Notes: a model not told the origin generated them from the letters alone. A stretch of 64,000 bases of DNA from Occultella kanbiaonis (GCF_009708215.1 NZ_CP046175.1:3658001-3722000), one strand, 5' to 3'; counted from the stretch's first letter, positions 25,521 to 33,986 are shown. Program-made: numbers and translations.

Positions 25521-27062
25521 ATGCGACTCGCGGAGGTGGTGGCCACGTCGGCCGTGGTGGCCTCGACACGGTCCCGGAAGGCGAAGGTGGCCGCCCTGGC
25601 GCAGGCCCTGGAGCGGGCCGAGCCGGAGGAGATCGAGACGGTGACGGCGTACCTGTCCGGGGCGTTGCGGCAGCGGCGCGTCGGCGTCGGGTGGCGCTCC
25701 CTGACGGAGCTGCCGGAGCCGGCCGGGTCGCCGTCGCTCGGCGTCGCCGAGGTGCACGAGCGCCTCGAGGCGATCTCACGGTTCACCGGCGCCGGGTCCC
25801 AGGCGGCGCGGTCGGCGGCCGTCGCCGAGTTGTTCGGGCAGGCGACGGCGCAGGAACAGTCGTGGCTGCGTGGCGCCATCACGGGCGAGTTGCGCCAGGG
25901 CGCCTCCGACGCGCTCGTGCAGGACGCCGTGGCGGCCGCGGCCGGGGTGCCGGTGGCGCAGGTGCGCCGGGCCGCGATGTTCGCGGGGGCCACGCTCCCG
26001 GTTGCCGTCGCGGCTCTGACCGGCGGGACCGACGCGCTCGCGCAGTTCCGGCTCCAGGTGGGCCGGCCGGTGCTGCCGATGCTCGCGTCCAGCGCACCGG
26101 ACCTCGACGGGGCATGGGAGAAGCTGGGCGGCGGTCAGGTCCCGCTCGCGGTGGACCACAAACTCGACGGGATCCGGATCCAGGCGCACAAGGACGGCGA
26201 CCGGGTGCTGCTCGTGACCCGCTCCCTCGAGGACATCACCGACCGGCTGCCGGACGTGGTCGCCGTGGTCCGGGCGCTGCCGGCCGAGCGCGTGGTGCTC
26301 GACGGCGAGGCCCTCGCCCTCGACCCGGCCGGCCGGCCGCGGCCGTTCCAGGAGACGGCGTCGCTCACCTCCACGGGCACCGCCGCCGGGGCCGCGGTGG
26401 CCCGGGCGGGCGCGATCACGCCCTACTTCTTCGACCTCCTCCTGCGCGACGACGCCGATCTCCTCGACGCGCCCGCCACCGAGCGGTGGCGCCACCTGGA
26501 GGAGCTGGTGCCGGCCGCACATCGGGTGCCGCGGCTGCTGACCGACGACGCCGACGCCGCCCGGGACTTCCTCGCCGGTGCCATCGCGGCAGGGCAGGAG
26601 GGCGTCGTCGTGAAGTCCACCGACGCCCCGTACGCCGCAGGCCGGCGCGGCTCGGCGTGGGTGAAGGTGAAGCCGGTCCACACCCTGGACCTCGTGGTCC
26701 TCGCCGTCGAACGCGGCAGTGGACGGCGCCGTGGCTGGCTCTCGAACATCCACCTCGGCGCCCGTGATCCCGAGACCGGCGGTTTTGTCATGCTCGGCAA
26801 GACGTTCAAGGGGATGACCGACGAGATGCTGGCCTGGCAGACCGAGCGGTTCGAGGAGCTGGCGACTGATCGCGACGACTGGGTGGTGCACGTGCGCCCG
26901 GAGCAGGTGGTCGAGATCGCGTTCGACGGCATTCAGAGGTCCTCGCGCTACCCGGGTGGCGTCGCCCTCCGTTTCGCGCGTGTGCTCAGGTACCGCCAGG
27001 ACAAGACTGCCGACGAGGCCGACACCATCGACACCGTCCGCTCATTTCACGCCGTGGGCTGA
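25521..27062 (+). CDS. ligB: ATP-dependent DNA ligase (LigB type)
   Basis: A 513-residue ligase. An N-terminal helical DNA-binding domain is followed by the adenylation domain with the AMP-accepting lysine K214 in DHKLDGIRIQ, then motif III-like VLDGEALAL, motif IV EGVVVKS, motif V AWVKVKP and an OB-fold ending RSSRYPGGVALRFARVLRYR. Length and order match mycobacterial LigB (about 507 residues), an accessory nick-sealing enzyme beside the essential NAD-dependent LigA. CACAAT lies 6 nt before the ATG. The gene is isolated and ends just before soxR. Confidence 0.95.
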   Translation: MRLAEVVATSAVVASTRSRKAKVAALAQALERAEPEEIETVTAYLSGALRQRRVGVGWRSLTELPEPAGSPSLGVAEVHERLEAISRFTGAGSQAARSAAVAELFGQATAQEQSWLRGAITGELRQGASDALVQDAVAAAAGVPVAQVRRAAMFAGATLPVAVAALTGGTDALAQFRLQVGRPVLPMLASSAPDLDGAWEKLGGGQVPLAVDHKLDGIRIQAHKDGDRVLLVTRSLEDITDRLPDVVAVVRALPAERVVLDGEALALDPAGRPRPFQETASLTSTGTAAGAAVARAGAITPYFFDLLLRDDADLLDAPATERWRHLEELVPAAHRVPRLLTDDADAARDFLAGAIAAGQEGVVVKSTDAPYAAGRRGSAWVKVKPVHTLDLVVLAVERGSGRRRGWLSNIHLGARDPETGGFVMLGKTFKGMTDEMLAWQTERFEELATDRDDWVVHVRPEQVVEIAFDGIQRSSRYPGGVALRFARVLRYRQDKTADEADTIDTVRSFHAVG

Positions 27063-27077
27063 CTCCAACCTCTAGGT

Positions 27078-27518
27078 TCAGATACGTCGAGGTCCGGGGC
27101 CATCCTCTCCGAGCGCATCCTCGGGGTTGAGGAGGCGGCATGCCTTGAGGGAGACGCAGCCGCATCCGATGCATCCGGTCAGTTCGCGTTGCAGGTGGTC
27201 GAGTTGGGTTCGTCGCAACTCGAGCTCGGCGTGCCACAGCTTCGCCACCCGCCGCCAGTCACGCAGAGACGGGGAATGATCCAGCGGGAGGCTGGTGAAG
27301 ACCTCTTGCACGTCACTCAGCGGAATGCCGAGCCGCTTCGCGACGACGATCAGTGAGATCCGGCGCAGCATGTGGCGTCGATACCGGCGCTGGTTACCCG
27401 CGGTGCGCGTAGAGGCGATCAGGCCCAGCTGCTCGTAGAAGTGCAGCGCCGACACTGGGACGCCGGTGCGATGCGAGACCTCGCCGATAGCGAGTAGATC
27501 GTCGGGCTCCAGCGACAT
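27078..27518 (-). CDS. soxR: Redox-sensitive MerR-family regulator SoxR
   Basis: A 146-residue MerR-type activator. The winged HTH with AIGEVSHRTGVPVSALHFYE is followed by a dimerisation helix and the [2Fe-2S] cluster motif C116-x2-C119-x-C121-x5-C127 (CIGCGCVSLKAC), exactly the SoxR spacing. The oxidised cluster responds to redox-active compounds and untwists a long-spacer promoter. The ATG is preceded by AAGGAGG. It is divergent from the MFS gene, and the soxbox at 27533-27550 lies between them, so it should control both directions. Confidence 0.96.
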   Translation of the reverse strand: MSLEPDDLLAIGEVSHRTGVPVSALHFYEQLGLIASTRTAGNQRRYRRHMLRRISLIVVAKRLGIPLSDVQEVFTSLPLDHSPSLRDWRRVAKLWHAELELRRTQLDHLQRELTGCIGCGCVSLKACRLLNPEDALGEDGPGPRRI

Positions 27519-27528
27519 CGTGTCCTCC

Positions 27529-27559
27529 TTGACCTCAAGTTTACCTGAGGTATTAGCGT
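27529..27559 (+). promoter_or_regulatory. SoxR-controlled promoter with 18-bp soxbox
   Basis: CCTCAAGTTTACCTGAGG (27533-27550) differs by two bases from the E. coli soxS operator CCTCAAGTTAACTTGAGG. It is set in a promoter with -35 TTGACC (27529-27534), a 19-bp spacer and -10 TAGCGT (27554-27559), the over-long spacer that MerR-family activators need. The -35 ends with the CC of the soxbox, as at soxS. Directed toward the MFS gene. Confidence 0.88.
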
Positions 27560-27639
27560 GCCATCTGGACGCACGCAGAGGCGACCCGGACACGCATCCC
27601 GTGCCCGACTTCCCACCGACACTCGAAGGACCAGGCTGA

Positions 27640-29055
27640 ATGGCGCAGGCTCAGCAGGACGCGGAAACGACCGGTACATGGCGGGAGCTGCTTGGCCGAC
27701 AGTACGCACCCATCGCGGCAGTTCTCGCAGGCGGCGTGCTGTTGGAGGCGAGCAACGTCTACCTCACCACAAGCCTCCTCCCCACGATCGTGGGTGAGAT
27801 CGGCGGCGCGGAGTTCTACGCGTGGACGATGACGGTCTTCCTGCTGGCCTCCGTGGTCAGCGCTATGCTTGTGAGCAGGATCCTGACTCAGCAGGGCGCC
27901 GTGCGCGCGTACCTTCTCGCCCTCGGCCTCTTCGCGCTCGGTTCACTACTGTGCGCGGGCAGCCCATGGATGCCGGCACTGCTCTTCGGGCGCGCCGTAC
28001 AAGGGCTCGGCGGCGGTCTGCTCGCAGGCCTCGGCTATGCGCTCATTCAGCGAGCATTGCCCCAACGGCTCTGGGCGCGTGCCGCTGCGCTGGTGTCAGC
28101 GATGTGGGGAGTCGGCAACATCGTTGGGCCCGTCGTCGGAGGCGTGTTCGGACAGCTCAACGCCTGGCGCGCCGCATTCGTCGTCCTGGCGGTCGTGGCC
28201 GTTCTCATCTGCGTGCTCGTCGTTCGGTCGATGCCACGAACCGCTCGAGGTCGCTCAAGCGAGCCGGTGCCATGGACGTCGTTGCTCCTGCTGACGGGTG
28301 GCGTCGCCGCGGTGAGCGTGGCGAGCGTTGTTCCGACGGGCCTCGCCACTGCCGTGGCACTCCTCGTCGGCATCGGGCTCGGAGTTCGGTTCATCCGCCA
28401 TGAACGGCGCAGCGGCAGCGGCATCCTTCCCAAGATCACGTTCAAGGCGGCATCCTCGCTCCGGTGGGTCTACCTGGCAGTCGCGGTTCTGGCGTTCGGA
28501 ATCGGCACCGAGGCATTCATCCCGCTGTTCGGTCAGGAGATCGGAGCCCTGAGCCCGTTCGTGGCCGGCCTGCTCGGAGCAGCACTGTCGCTGGGATGGG
28601 CCGTAACTCAGATGTTCACGGCGAATGTGTCGGGAGACAGGGCCCGTCGCTGGCTCATCATCGCTGGGCCTGTGGTCGTGGGAGCGGGGCTCGCCGCGTA
28701 CGGCCTACTTCAGCAGGACGGCCCATCCAACACGGTCATCGCCGCGTGGTTCATCACCCTGTTCGCAGCCGGAGCCGGAATCGGTCTCGGATTCCCGCAC
28801 CTGACCGTCGCAGCCCTCGGCAGCACCGACGGCGAGGAAGAGGGAGCGAAGGCGGCCGCCGCGGTCAACACCGTCTTCATCATCGCGAACTCCTTCAGCG
28901 TCGCACTGGCAGGAGTGCTCGTGAACCTCGCAGCTCCCGACCTCGTCCGCTCTGCGCAACTGCTGATGCTCGTGTTCGCGGGCATGTCCGTTCTCGGGGT
29001 GACCGCCGCACGTCGAGCCGCTTCGGGCGTCCGCCCTCGAGCCACGACCAACTGA
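27640..29055 (+). CDS. MFS transporter, SoxR-linked
   Basis: A 471-residue polytopic transporter with about 12-14 helices. The loop after helix 2 (MLVSRILTQQGAVRAYLLAL) and the GRAVQGLGGGLLAGLGYALI helix are typical of drug:H+ antiporters of the DHA2-like group. It is preceded by AAGGA and by the SoxR promoter, so export of redox-active or toxic organic compounds is likely. By eye the region has lower third-position GC and more varied codons than its neighbours, suggesting recent acquisition together with soxR and the next gene. Confidence 0.92.
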   Translation: MAQAQQDAETTGTWRELLGRQYAPIAAVLAGGVLLEASNVYLTTSLLPTIVGEIGGAEFYAWTMTVFLLASVVSAMLVSRILTQQGAVRAYLLALGLFALGSLLCAGSPWMPALLFGRAVQGLGGGLLAGLGYALIQRALPQRLWARAAALVSAMWGVGNIVGPVVGGVFGQLNAWRAAFVVLAVVAVLICVLVVRSMPRTARGRSSEPVPWTSLLLLTGGVAAVSVASVVPTGLATAVALLVGIGLGVRFIRHERRSGSGILPKITFKAASSLRWVYLAVAVLAFGIGTEAFIPLFGQEIGALSPFVAGLLGAALSLGWAVTQMFTANVSGDRARRWLIIAGPVVVGAGLAAYGLLQQDGPSNTVIAAWFITLFAAGAGIGLGFPHLTVAALGSTDGEEEGAKAAAAVNTVFIIANSFSVALAGVLVNLAAPDLVRSAQLLMLVFAGMSVLGVTAARRAASGVRPRATTN

Positions 29056-29069
29056 ACGAAAGGAACACC

Positions 29070-29981
29070 ATGACCACGAACAGCCAGGTCACCGTGCTCG
29101 GTCTCGGTGAGATGGGGTCAGCGCTCGCAAGAACCCTCGTCGACCGCGGATATCACACGACAGTCTGGAACCGCACCGCGACCAGGGCTACGCCGCTGGC
29201 CGAGGCGGGCGCAACAGTCGCCGCGACGGCGCTCGAGGCCGTCGCGGCGAGCCCGCTCGTCATCATCTGCCTCCTCGACAGCGCGGCGGTCGAAACGGTT
29301 CTCGCCACCATCGAGTCGTCAGTGTCTGGCAAGGTTCTGGTGGATGTGACCAGCGGCTCTCCTGGCCAGGCAAGAGCGAACGCGGACTGGACGCGCGAGC
29401 GCGCCGCGCGGTACCTCGACGGCGGCATCATGGGAGATTCGCCGTACGTCGGCACCCCGAACGTCAAATTCTCCTTTAGCGGCGACCGAGGTGCTTTCGA
29501 AGCCCATGAGTCAACTTTGCAGGAGTTGGGTGACATCGCCTACCACGGCGAGGACGCCGGTCTTGCGTCAGTGGAGTTCTTGGCGCAGGTCGCGGTGGGG
29601 TACGAGTTTCTCATCGGCCTGCTGCACACACTCAGTCTTGTGGATGCAGAGGGAGTCGACGTGGCAGAGTTCGCGCAGCGTGTCGCCGGCTCGATCGGCG
29701 GATACGCGCCGCTGGTTAAGGCCTTCGGCGAGTCCATCGCGAACGCTGAGTACGCGCCCGATCTCGGCTCGCTGGACGTTCAGGCAGCTCTGATGGACGA
29801 CCTGATCAGCCACCGGGATTCCCTCGGCATCGAGGCGGTGCGCATGCGCGAGGTGAAGATGCTCATGGATCGGCGCATCGCCGACGGCCACGGCGGTCAG
29901 GGATTCTCGAGTCTGTTCGAGTTGCTGCGGGCGGGCGGACCATCGTCTCCCACCAGCGAGTCGGGCAACTCGCGGGCGTAA
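29070..29981 (+). CDS. NAD(P)-dependent oxidoreductase, imine-reductase/beta-hydroxyacid-dehydrogenase-like
   Basis: A 303-residue protein. The Rossmann motif is VLGLGEMGSALARTLVDRG and WNRT after beta2 fits NADP preference. DVTSGSPGQARANADW and the helical C-terminal domain resemble the imine-reductase-like branch of the 6-phosphogluconate/beta-hydroxyacid dehydrogenase superfamily. The universal catalytic Lys position of true hydroxyacid dehydrogenases is not obvious. AAGGA lies 6 nt before the ATG, and only 14 bp separate it from the MFS stop, so it is in the SoxR-controlled operon. Probable role: reducing an imine or quinone-like toxicant before or alongside efflux. Confidence 0.88.
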   Translation: MTTNSQVTVLGLGEMGSALARTLVDRGYHTTVWNRTATRATPLAEAGATVAATALEAVAASPLVIICLLDSAAVETVLATIESSVSGKVLVDVTSGSPGQARANADWTRERAARYLDGGIMGDSPYVGTPNVKFSFSGDRGAFEAHESTLQELGDIAYHGEDAGLASVEFLAQVAVGYEFLIGLLHTLSLVDAEGVDVAEFAQRVAGSIGGYAPLVKAFGESIANAEYAPDLGSLDVQAALMDDLISHRDSLGIEAVRMREVKMLMDRRIADGHGGQGFSSLFELLRAGGPSSPTSESGNSRA

Positions 29982-30037
29982 GGGTGGAGGTTCGCGGACA
30001 GACGCGTTCCGCATCCCCGCACTAGGATCCGTGGTTC

Positions 30038-30955
30038 ATGGAGGTCGACGAGACACCGATCCGCAGGCACGGCCTGGTCGGGCTCCTCTGCACGCCACGC
30101 ACCGCGGCGCCGGCGCCGGGCGTACTTCTCGTGGGTGGATCGGAGGGCGGACGGCACGACCGGGATGCGGTGGTACTCGCCGGCGAGGGCTTCACCGTGT
30201 TCGCCCTCTCCTACTTCGCCGACCGCGGGCTCGCGCGCGGCCTCGTTGACATCCCGCTCGAACTCTTCTCTCGAGGCCTGGACCTGCTCGAGTCGCTCAG
30301 CGAGGGACGTACCCTCGGAGTGACCGGTGGCTCCCGAGGCGGCGAGGCCGCCCTGCTGGTCGCCGCGCACGACCACCGGGTCGGCGCGGTGGCGACCATC
30401 GCCGGCAGCGGCGTGGTCACGCAGGGTATCGACTATGGCGCCGGGCTCCTGCCCCAGATCCTGCGGCGCGAGGTGGCGTCCTGGACGCTCGGCGGCGAGC
30501 GACTCCCCTACCTGCCGTACGCGAACCTCGACGAGATCGACCGGCTCGTCGCGGCGACCGAGCCGGTGCCGCTCGGTGTCGCGTTCCCACCGGTGCCGAC
30601 CGACCCCGACGTGCTCGACCGTGTGAGCATCCCGGTCGAGCGCATCTCCGGGAAGGTGCTCTCCATCTGCGGCGACGAGGACCGGATGTGGCCCAGCGAC
30701 GCCTATACCCGAGTAGCTGTGGACCGCCTGGCCGCCCACGACCGAGCCGGTGACATCGAACACGTGGTGCTGCCTGGCGTGGGGCACCCCATCGCCGGGC
30801 CTCCAGGCCAGTCGTTCACCAGCACCCTCTCGCCCGGCCCCGGCGTGACCTTCGAGATGGGCGGATCGCCTCGTGCCAACACCGCCGGGCGGATGGACGC
30901 GTGGCGTCGCCAAGTGATGTTCTTCAAACGCGAACTGGATGCGGATCAGCGGTAG
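30038..30955 (+). CDS. Alpha/beta hydrolase of the BAAT/dienelactone-hydrolase type
   Basis: A 305-residue protein. The nucleophile elbow is VTGGSRGGEAA (Ser in G-S-R-G-G), a candidate acid is in CGDEDRMWP and the His in PGVGHPI. The layout resembles bile acid-CoA:amino acid N-acyltransferase C-terminal domain proteins, which in bacteria are mostly uncharacterised esterases or thioesterases. There is no signal peptide. A TAGGAT hexamer lies 9 nt before the ATG, suggesting a near-leaderless transcript. It stands alone between the SoxR unit and the DUF222-HNH gene. Confidence 0.85.
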   Translation: MEVDETPIRRHGLVGLLCTPRTAAPAPGVLLVGGSEGGRHDRDAVVLAGEGFTVFALSYFADRGLARGLVDIPLELFSRGLDLLESLSEGRTLGVTGGSRGGEAALLVAAHDHRVGAVATIAGSGVVTQGIDYGAGLLPQILRREVASWTLGGERLPYLPYANLDEIDRLVAATEPVPLGVAFPPVPTDPDVLDRVSIPVERISGKVLSICGDEDRMWPSDAYTRVAVDRLAAHDRAGDIEHVVLPGVGHPIAGPPGQSFTSTLSPGPGVTFEMGGSPRANTAGRMDAWRRQVMFFKRELDADQR

Positions 30956-31062
30956 AGAGCCCGGACCCAGCCCGCCGCACCCACGGCGCGAGCCGTCGGA
31001 TCATCGTCGATCGCGTCGTCCACAGATGGGTAGGCGGTCTTCCGTTTGTCGGTGGGCGGGCG

Positions 31063-31075
31063 TAGTGTAGTACAC
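31063..31075 (+). promoter_or_regulatory. -10 element and palindrome at the DUF222-HNH start
   Basis: TAGTGT (31063-31068) lies exactly 7 nt before the ATG, implying leaderless transcription. It overlaps GTGTA-G-TACAC (31065-31075), a perfect inverted repeat that abuts the ATG. A protein bound there would occlude both the -10 and the start, so it is a candidate operator. Confidence 0.55.
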
Positions 31076-33508
31076 ATGTTCGAGGTCGACGGCGGGGGTG
31101 GTGTTCCGCAGGCGGGTGCGCCGTCGTCGGGGTGCTGCGCGCATTGCGCCGAGGCGAGTGGTGGGCCGGTGCGGGTGGTCGATTATGGCGCGTTGGATGA
31201 GGCCGCGTTGGCGGTGTTGTCGCCGCGGGAGTTGGCTGAGGTGGCCGCGTTCGAGCGGGAGTTGGCGTATCAGGACTGGTTCGAGGAGTTCGTCGGTGCG
31301 CCCGAGGATCTGATCAGTGAAGGCGACCTCGGCGGTACGCAGGGCCCCGAATCGTCCACGTCTGAGGCTGGAGCGATCCACGGACCCAGCGTTGAGCAGG
31401 GCGCCGTGCCGAGCCCTGGCTCGGGCGCCGTGCCGAGCCCTGGCTCGGGCGCCGTGCCGAGCCCTGGCTCGGGCGTCTTGCCCGGCGCTGGCTCGGCTCC
31501 GACGACGCAGGCGGGCGCCCGCCAGGTGTTCCGGGCCGAGGTCCCGGTGGATCTGGGTGGCGACGACCTGCCGCGGGTGGATGCGCAGGCGTTGTCGACT
31601 CGGGCGGTCGATGGGTTCTTGGTCGATGAGCTCACGCGTGCGGATCTGACCGGGATGGATGAGTACGAACTCGTCGATGCCCTGGGGTGCTTCCGGCGTC
31701 TGGAGGCGGTCGGGTCGGCCGGGGTGCGGGAGGTCGCGGCGGAGTTGGCGTCGCGGGCGTCGATGGTGATGGCGCGGCCGCGGGCGGTCGGTCGGCGGGT
31801 GGTGTTCCGGGAGTCGTTGGCCGCGGATGAGATCGCGGCGAAGGTGGGGTGTTCGAAGCAGGAGGCGAACCGGTTGGTCCGGGTCGGGCAGTTCCTGGGC
31901 GGGATCGCGGCCCCGACGGGTGAGGCGTTGGCCAGGGGTGAGATCGATGCGGGTAAGGCCGACGTGATCGCGGTCGCGGTGTCGGTGTTGGAGGCCGAGG
32001 CGGCGTTCAAGGTCCAGGACGAGTTGTTGCCGAAGGCGGTGTTGTGGACTCGGCACCGGGTGGTGCGGGAGGTCGCGAAAATGGTCGCTGCGGCTGATCC
32101 GGCGCAGTTCACGCAGCGGGCCGCGCGGGCCAGTACCCGCCGGTATGTGGGCCGGGCCAGGGTCGATGTCGATGGGATGGCCTCGCAGACGGTGTACTGG
32201 CCGGCCGCGGACGCCCTCGGCCTGGATCTGTTGCTCGATAGTGCGGCGTCCTCGGCGAAGGCCGCCGGGGACCTGCGCACGTTGGAGCAGTTGCGGGCCG
32301 ATGTCATGGCCGACATCGTCGCCCACGGCCTCAACACCGGCCAGGTCGGCGACCTGACCGGATTCACCTTCCAACTCCACACCGGCCCCTGCACCCACAC
32401 CCACCACCACGACCACGAGGCCGACCACGAGCACGAGCACGAGCACGAGCACGAGGTTGGCAGCGATGCCGAGCACGGTGATCGCGTCGACCACGGCGAC
32501 GGCGAGGGCGCTGGTCAGGCGCCGGCCAGTGCCGCGGACGCCGGCTCAGAAACTGAAACTTCCACGGCCAGCCCGACCGATGAGCCCGAGGGGACGGGTG
32601 CGCCCAGCACCGCTGCGACAGCCGAGTCCGACCAGGCGACTGCGCCCAGCACCAGCCCGACAGATGAGGCCGGGGGGACGGGTGCGCCCACGAGCAGCCC
32701 AACTGGCGTGCCGGAGGGGACGGAGATGCCCACCGCCGACCCGCAGAACGGGTCCGAGGGGACAACTGCGCCCGCCGCCGACCCGCAGGGCGGGCCTGAG
32801 GGGACGAGTGCGCCCGCCACCGGCTCGGGTGCGCCCGTCGCGCCCGGTGCCGGGTTCCTGGGGTCCTGGCATGGTGCTGATACCGGGGCCGATCCACGGG
32901 TGTTCACCCCCGCCCGGGGACAAGGACTGCCACGGGTCTGGCCCCTCGGAGTCCTCGGCGGACACCGCGCCCAGATCCTCATCCGCGTCTCCCTCTCGAC
33001 CTTGATGGGCGGCGAGGACCCCGGCGACATCGAAGGACTCGGCCCGATCCCCGCCGACGTCGCCCGCGCCTTCGCCGCTGGCGGCACCTGGCGACGCCTG
33101 GTCACCGACCCCATCACCGACCGCGTCCTGGACTACGGCACCACCCGCTACGAACCGCCACAGAACATGAGCGACCGGATCAAAGAGAACGAACCCCACT
33201 GCACCGCAGCCGGCTGCTCGGCCACCGCCCGAATGACCGAACTCGACCACCGGACCCCGTTCCCCCTCGGACACACCAGCGACGACAACCTCGACCCCAA
33301 ATGCCGCCGCTGCCACGTCCTGAAGACCCACGGCAACTTCGAAGACGAAGTCGACGACCACGGCAACCGGTTCTGGCGCACCCCCACCGGCCACGTCTAC
33401 ATGCGCACCCCGAACGGCACCATCACCGAACTCCCCAGAACCCGCCCCGACAGCAACGGCCCCACCTACCGCACCGCACCCGACCCCGACGAACCACCAC
33501 CCTTCTGA
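31076..33508 (+). CDS. DUF222 / HNH endonuclease domain protein (13E12 repeat family)
   Basis: An 810-residue protein. The DUF222 helical region spans roughly residues 170-440 and is followed by a low-complexity linker. The linker has a His/Glu run (HTHHHDHEADHEHEHE, about 440-460) and then five or six degenerate 20-30-residue repeats with PEGTGAP/PEGTSAP cores (about 500-600). The C-terminus carries an intact HNH nuclease: CTAAGC, LDHRTPFPLGHTSDDN near 724 and CRRCHVLKTHG, with both zinc knuckles. Family members occur in many copies in actinobacteria, and their role is unsettled. The N-terminal part has three identical 24-bp repeats. The linker is much longer than usual. Confidence 0.92.
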   Translation: MFEVDGGGGVPQAGAPSSGCCAHCAEASGGPVRVVDYGALDEAALAVLSPRELAEVAAFERELAYQDWFEEFVGAPEDLISEGDLGGTQGPESSTSEAGAIHGPSVEQGAVPSPGSGAVPSPGSGAVPSPGSGVLPGAGSAPTTQAGARQVFRAEVPVDLGGDDLPRVDAQALSTRAVDGFLVDELTRADLTGMDEYELVDALGCFRRLEAVGSAGVREVAAELASRASMVMARPRAVGRRVVFRESLAADEIAAKVGCSKQEANRLVRVGQFLGGIAAPTGEALARGEIDAGKADVIAVAVSVLEAEAAFKVQDELLPKAVLWTRHRVVREVAKMVAAADPAQFTQRAARASTRRYVGRARVDVDGMASQTVYWPAADALGLDLLLDSAASSAKAAGDLRTLEQLRADVMADIVAHGLNTGQVGDLTGFTFQLHTGPCTHTHHHDHEADHEHEHEHEHEVGSDAEHGDRVDHGDGEGAGQAPASAADAGSETETSTASPTDEPEGTGAPSTAATAESDQATAPSTSPTDEAGGTGAPTSSPTGVPEGTEMPTADPQNGSEGTTAPAADPQGGPEGTSAPATGSGAPVAPGAGFLGSWHGADTGADPRVFTPARGQGLPRVWPLGVLGGHRAQILIRVSLSTLMGGEDPGDIEGLGPIPADVARAFAAGGTWRRLVTDPITDRVLDYGTTRYEPPQNMSDRIKENEPHCTAAGCSATARMTELDHRTPFPLGHTSDDNLDPKCRRCHVLKTHGNFEDEVDDHGNRFWRTPTGHVYMRTPNGTITELPRTRPDSNGPTYRTAPDPDEPPPF
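31403..31474 (+). repeat. Three perfect 24-bp tandem repeats in the DUF222-HNH gene
   Basis: Three identical 24-bp units encode AVPSPGSG three times. Each unit contains CCGAGCC-CT-GGCTCGG, a perfect inverted repeat, so every copy can form a hairpin. A fourth degenerate copy follows (about 31475-31498). Slippage here would change protein length by eight residues without a frameshift. Confidence 0.9.
32426..32455 (+). repeat. CACGAG hexanucleotide run encoding His-Glu repeats
   Basis: Five consecutive CACGAG units encode alternating His and Glu within the linker of the DUF222-HNH protein, just after a run of CAC codons. A possible metal-binding or length-variable tract. Confidence 0.85.
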
Positions 33509-33519
33509 GCCCTGGGCTC
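33507..33519 (+). terminator. Short inverted repeat at the end of the DUF222-HNH gene
   Basis: GAGCCC-T-GGGCTC overlaps the TGA stop. It is a small GC-rich hairpin without a T tract; a weak terminator candidate. Confidence 0.3.
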
Positions 33520-33575
33520 CGACACGAGCGAGGCCGAGCGTCGCCCAGTGGCCTACGCCCCCATGACGTTGGAAC

Positions 33576-33986
33576 TCACTCGTCGCTGGGCAGGAACAGT
33601 GCGACGACCGCGGTCAGCGCCGCGGGAATGTAGAAGACGCCGATGCCCAGGAGGGTGAACAGGGCGAACGCGATCAGCAGCACTGCGGTCAGCACCGCGG
33701 TGATCCGGCCCTTCACGAGCAGTGGGAGCCCGGCCAGCAGCACCGGGACCGCGAGGGCACCCAGCACGGCCGGACCGCTCAGCGCGATCAGGCTGATCCG
33801 CTCGATGTCCGCCGCGGATTCCGTGGCGTCCTGACCCGGGACCAGGAAGATCGGCACGAACGCCAGGACCACGAATGCCACCGCCGCCAGCACGAACGCG
33901 ACCCTGTGGGCGAACCGCCGGGTCAGCGGTGGTCTGCGGTGACGGTCGGGGTCACGCTTGCCGCCGACGGCCGGGGTATCGGACAT
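33576..33986 (-). CDS. Small four-helix membrane protein
   Basis: A 136-residue protein with a charged N-terminus (KRDPDRHRRPPLTRR) and about four membrane helices. The last two are AVLTAVLLIAFALFTLLGIG and FYIPAALTAVVALFLP. The same layout and the ending G-x-FY-x-PAA-x-x-AVVAL recur in the gene at 35959, so the two are paralogues. TAGGGT (33993-33998) lies 6 nt before the ATG (leaderless), and ArsR-type operator 1 lies just upstream. Function unknown. Confidence 0.8.
   Translation of the reverse strand: MSDTPAVGGKRDPDRHRRPPLTRRFAHRVAFVLAAVAFVVLAFVPIFLVPGQDATESAADIERISLIALSGPAVLGALAVPVLLAGLPLLVKGRITAVLTAVLLIAFALFTLLGIGVFYIPAALTAVVALFLPSDE

Noticed and set aside
32395-32900. Low-complexity His/Glu and PEGTGAP segment considered as a frameshifted or dead region of the HNH gene
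   Set aside because: The frame stays open and leads into an intact HNH domain; the repeats are in phase with the codons.
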